From an uncultured Roseburia sp. (GTDB taxonomy: Bacteria > Bacillota > Clostridia > Lachnospirales > Lachnospiraceae), in the NCBI GenBank assembly GCA_900550935.1, contig URUD01000053.1:1-17346 (forward strand): a stretch of 17,346 nucleotides of DNA. Direction: 5' to 3'. A program made the position numbers and the translations under genes. Positions 15,170 through 17,346 of the stretch are shown one piece after another. How positions within the stretch are numbered: position 1 is the stretch's first letter; the number at the start of each line of letters is the position of its first letter. The notes under the pieces are model-generated. The model ran no database searches. It had not been told where the DNA came from and worked only from the letters and a program-made list of their open reading frames with translations.

Positions 15170-15218
15170 AAAAAAACGGATACAAAATTGTAACTATCTT
15201 ACAATTTCATATCCGTTT
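15170..15218 (-). terminator. Terminator of the histidine phosphatase gene
   Basis: The arms 15218-15199 and 15193-15174 form a 20-bp stem on the minus strand, with two G-U pairs that become mismatches on plus. A five-base loop and a seven-T run complete it. It begins eight bases after the phosphatase stop and separates that gene from the fructose operon, ending only two bases before operator 2. Confidence 0.9.
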
Positions 15219-15225
15219 CTGCCTG

Positions 15226-15855
15226 TTATTCTGCCAGTTCGTCATAAAAACGCTTTCTGGCATCTATAAGATCCTCCGCCTGTATGGCAACGACCTCCGT
15301 GTTTTTTGTTTTATATCTCCCGACCATGTTGTCTTCTTCAAAAGAATAGCCATCAAGATAACACCGCACCGCCATCAAAACGGCACTGTGACTGACCACC
15401 AGCACATTTTCCCTCTCCTGCTCCCGGTCCAGGATCTCACCGATCGCATCAAAGGTACGCTTTAACAGATCATTATAACTCTCTCCGTTCGGTGTCCTGA
15501 CATAACGCCTGTCTGCATTCCAGCTCTCGTAACTTTCCCTGTATCTCTGTTTGACCATCCGCCAGTTTAACCCTTCCCAGTCGCCCATCTTCATCTCCCG
15601 GATCCCATCCAGTGGAACACAGGGGATCAGAAGCGCATCTGCTACCGCCTGCGCAGTCTGTGCCGCCCTGCGCTGTGGTGAAGTATACACACACCCCGCC
15701 GAAAATCTTCCTGCTTCACGCTCTTTTTTTAAGTATGCTGCAAGTTCCTGTGCCTGCTCCCTGCCATGGTCATTTAACGGAATATCCGTTGCACCCTGTA
15801 TTTTTTTTCTGACATTCCATTCTGTTTCGCCGTGGCGTACAAAGTATAATATCAT
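15226..15855 (-). CDS. Histidine phosphatase family protein (phosphoglycerate-mutase-like)
   Basis: This is a cytoplasmic enzyme of the histidine phosphatase clan, which uses a phosphohistidine intermediate. The catalytic motif RHGETEWN has nucleophile His8. Arg62 (SPQRRAAQTA), Glu87 (REMKMGDWEG) and His156 (VVSHSAVLM) complete the pocket. The 209-residue length suits the cofactor-dependent mutase-like phosphatases (GpmB, CobC, PhoE-like) rather than full phosphoglycerate mutase (about 250 residues), and the substrate is not determinable here. AGGAG stands seven bases before the ATG. It is a single-gene unit with its own promoter and terminator, divergent from the MerR gene. No cobalamin genes are nearby to support a CobC role. 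Confidence 0.9.
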   Translation of the reverse strand: MILYFVRHGETEWNVRKKIQGATDIPLNDHGREQAQELAAYLKKEREAGRFSAGCVYTSPQRRAAQTAQAVADALLIPCVPLDGIREMKMGDWEGLNWRMVKQRYRESYESWNADRRYVRTPNGESYNDLLKRTFDAIGEILDREQERENVLVVSHSAVLMAVRCYLDGYSFEEDNMVGRYKTKNTEVVAIQAEDLIDARKRFYDELAE

Positions 15856-15906
15856 CCATTTTCTCCTGGTTTTTTACTTTTTCAAACCAACTTGTACTTT
15901 ATCTGA

Positions 15907-15912
15907 AGTATA
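15907..15912 (-). promoter_or_regulatory. Extended -10 promoter element of the phosphatase gene
   Basis: On the minus strand TATACT is preceded by TGT, giving an extended -10 (TGnTATACT), about 50 bases before the start codon. A -35 candidate, TGAAAA or ATGAAA, lies 17-18 bases upstream. Confidence 0.5.
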
Positions 15913-15956
15913 ACACATACCCATCCGTTTTTCATTTGTTTTGTCCGGTTTTCTCA

Positions 15957-15985
15957 TTGAAAATCACATTACAATCCGCTATACT
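15957..15985 (+). promoter_or_regulatory. Sigma-A promoter of the MerR-family gene
   Basis: TTGAAA (15957-15962), a 17-base spacer and TATACT (15980-15985) stand 36 bases before the MerR start. The normal 17-base spacing suggests constitutive expression, unlike the long-spacer promoter downstream of this gene. Confidence 0.75.
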
Positions 15986-16020
15986 TAAAAAAAAGGTACA
16001 AAAGAAATTGAGGAGTTGTT

Positions 16021-16824
16021 ATGATCGTTCGACATACCATTCACGAAGTTGCTACATTACTTGGTATCAGTACCGATACCATTCGTCTCTACGAAAAAGA
16101 AGGTCTTGTTTCCCCATTGCGCGACCCTTCTAATGGCTACCGCTATTATGATGCAGAGCAGATCCACCGCGTTATGGGTATCTATCTTTACCGCCAGCTT
16201 CATGTAAGTATTTCCGAAATCAGAGAGATTCTGGCAGCATCTTCTTTATATGATGTTTGTAACTATTTTGACAGCTTCATTCAAAGCCGCGAAATCAAAA
16301 TCCATGAACTCCAACATGAAATCCAGAAACTGACCTTTATGCAACAGCACATAAACCGCCTTGCACAAAGTGTCAACAACTGTTGTCTCCGCCCTATGCC
16401 TTCGCATTATATCTTATATGAACAGCCTTTTTCTGATTTACTTTATAACCAGTTAAAAGGTATTTTTCGTTCCCCATCTTTTTCTTTCGGAAATTTCTGC
16501 TATACCCTGTCGTTAAATTCCGGTTTTTCTTATCAGCCCACCAGTCTGCGTTTTCTGGTACAGGATTCCATGATGGATCTTTCCCCATCCAGTGCTTCCA
16601 GGCATCTCTTTCCTTTTCATAAAAGCAGATCCTGCGTCTACAGCGTTTATGCGTTTGACCATGACTTCCCTCCTGTCTGGGATCTCTCTCCATTATTAGA
16701 TTATGCAAAGGATCAGCAGCTCTCCTGTTCCAACGAAGCATATGCTATTTATGTATACAGTCTGATGGGCGATTCTGAAAAAATCTTTAATTATTATGAA
16801 GTTTATGTTCCACTTCTTTTCTAG
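16021..16824 (+). CDS. MerR-family transcriptional regulator with GyrI-like effector domain
   Basis: This is a dimeric DNA-binding regulator of the BmrR-like class. Residues 1-75 are the MerR winged helix: VATLLGISTDTIRLYEKEGLV, then the wing RDPSNGYRYYD. A long dimerisation helix spans about 78-118. The C-terminal 140 residues resemble GyrI-like effector-binding domains and end in NYYEVYVPL, a typical closing strand. Such domains bind lipophilic or cationic ligands. The cysteine pair at 121-122 does not resemble a metal-binding CueR or ZntR tail. GAGGAG precedes the ATG by five bases. The next gene, same strand and 188 bases on, has a long-spacer promoter that is the likely target. The ligand is unknown. 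Confidence 0.88.
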   Translation: MIVRHTIHEVATLLGISTDTIRLYEKEGLVSPLRDPSNGYRYYDAEQIHRVMGIYLYRQLHVSISEIREILAASSLYDVCNYFDSFIQSREIKIHELQHEIQKLTFMQQHINRLAQSVNNCCLRPMPSHYILYEQPFSDLLYNQLKGIFRSPSFSFGNFCYTLSLNSGFSYQPTSLRFLVQDSMMDLSPSSASRHLFPFHKSRSCVYSVYAFDHDFPPVWDLSPLLDYAKDQQLSCSNEAYAIYVYSLMGDSEKIFNYYEVYVPLLF

Positions 16825-16849
16825 TACTTTTCTGGTACTCTTTTATGTC

Positions 16850-16861
16850 TATGGTACCATA
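16850..16861. repeat. 12-bp perfect palindrome
   Basis: TATGGTACCATA is a perfect palindrome 26 bases after the MerR gene stop, next to two further GTACT-containing stretches. No T run follows, so it is not a standard terminator. Its role is unknown. Confidence 0.3.
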
Positions 16862-16939
16862 ATTGTCTGAATATTTTATCGTTTTAGTTTATTTTATGTT
16901 CTTTCTTGCAATTTCTTTTTAAATTTTCCAACTTTTCAC

Positions 16940-16970
16940 TTGACCTTAGACTTACACCAAAGTTTATTTT
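16940..16970 (+). promoter_or_regulatory. Candidate MerR-activated promoter with 19-bp spacer
   Basis: TTGACC (16940-16945), a 19-base spacer and TATTTT (16965-16970) fit the stretched geometry of MerR-controlled promoters. An imperfect 18-bp dyad, CTTAGACTT/ACACCAAAG (16945-16962, five of nine positions paired), fills the spacer as expected for a MerR dimer. A -10 at TTTATT with 17-base spacing is an alternative reading. Confidence 0.55.
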
Positions 16971-17012
16971 AAAGATATGAGATCCATATTTTTTAGTGAG
17001 GAGGTTATTACT

Positions 17013-17346
17013 ATGAACAGCACAAACAACTATACCTTGCAGGAACGTTCTATAAAACGAGCTAATTATTGCACATTGGTTACAATTACCGTCATTTCTA
17101 TTTTTTTGACGCTTTTATTTTTCCCGGGTGTATTTCAGGGTACATCTTCTTTGAGACGCAGTTTAATTATTACAGCAATGGTTTCTATACCTGCAATCAT
17201 TTGTATCATCTGTTATGTTCACAATCCAATTGCATCCTCTTACCGCTACATTGCGCTTTTTTCTTATTTTGTTATTTTTGAAGTTATATGCCTTTCTGTT
17301 ACAACCATCGGCTACAATCTCTTTTTGATTCCGGTTCTGATCAGTA
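17013..17346 (+). CDS. Multi-span membrane protein, N-terminal part (partial)
   Basis: This frame opens with ATG at 17013 after GGAGG at eight bases and runs off the right edge, 111 codons in. A short polar N-terminus (1-20) is followed by hydrophobic segments near residues 21-38, 50-69, 76-96 and from 99 to the edge, so it is an integral membrane protein with at least four spans. I do not recognise the family. Sensor proteins (chemotaxis receptors, GGDEF proteins, histidine kinases) and small transporters can begin this way, and the decisive domain is outside the window. It is probably activated by the MerR regulator encoded upstream. Confidence 0.75.
   Translation, partial: MNSTNNYTLQERSIKRANYCTLVTITVISIFLTLLFFPGVFQGTSSLRRSLIITAMVSIPAIICIICYVHNPIASSYRYIALFSYFVIFEVICLSVTTIGYNLFLIPVLIS

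Noticed and set aside
15058..15225. Catabolite-response element (cre) in the fru promoter region
   Set aside because: No match to the TGNAANCGNTNNCA pattern was found by eye. The repeated TGAATGATTTTGAC lacks the central CG.
15856..16020. Shared MerR operator in the divergent phosphatase/MerR gap
   Set aside because: Both promoters there have ordinary spacing or an extended -10, with no dyad between the hexamers. The stretched promoter lies downstream of the MerR gene instead.
16394..16741. 115-codon minus-strand frame opposite the MerR gene
   Set aside because: It is antisense to the GyrI-like domain and lacks start signals.

Overview
The window looks like a chromosomal segment of a low-to-mid GC Firmicute, most likely a gut Clostridia of the Lachnospiraceae type (Roseburia/Agathobacter-like). 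The grounds are strong GGAGG ribosome sites, sigma-A promoters of the TTGACA/TATAAT type, hairpin-plus-T-run terminators, an RsiV-type anti-sigma factor and a fructose PTS operon. I have no sequence search, so the genus is inference. Nearly all of it is coding, and everything up to about 15.86 kb is on the minus strand. No rRNA, tRNA, CRISPR array, insertion sequence or phage gene was seen, and no gene-free stretch exceeds about 190 bases.

Region 1 (1-2172, minus): the first 692 codons of an aconitase-superfamily hydratase (YbhJ-like), cut by the left edge, with its own sigma-A promoter. Region 2 (2194-6545, minus): a tightly packed unit. In transcription order it holds a small apparently frameshifted reading frame, a coiled-coil protein of unknown function, an OmpR-type response regulator, a polytopic sensor histidine kinase and a HAD phosphatase.

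Region 3 (6610-8115, minus): an ECF sigma factor and an RsiV-like anti-sigma factor, preceded by a TGAAAC-N17-GGTC element typical of ECF autoregulation. Relatives of this pair sense lysozyme at the cell surface. Region 4 (8153-9435, minus): a single-gene unit for an amidohydrolase of unknown substrate, ending in a hairpin terminator.

Region 5 (9441-15168, minus): a complete fructose uptake operon, fruR-fruK-fruA-ptsH-ptsI. Enzyme I takes phosphate from PEP and HPr relays it to FruA (IIA, IIB, IIC), which imports fructose as fructose-1-phosphate. FruK makes fructose-1,6-bisphosphate and the DeoR-type FruR probably controls the unit. Two identical 14-bp repeats flank a near-consensus promoter, and a third imperfect copy covers its -35 box. 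The HPr has arginine where the regulatory Ser46 should be.

Region 6 (15170-17346): a histidine-phosphatase (phosphoglycerate-mutase-like) gene on minus with its own terminator, then the only plus-strand genes. These are a MerR-family regulator with a GyrI-like effector domain and the start of a multi-span membrane protein, whose promoter has the long 19-bp spacer expected of MerR-activated promoters. The features most deserving follow-up are the Ser46-less HPr inside the fructose operon with its operator layout, the MerR-controlled membrane protein, and the coiled-coil/two-component unit with its broken leader gene.
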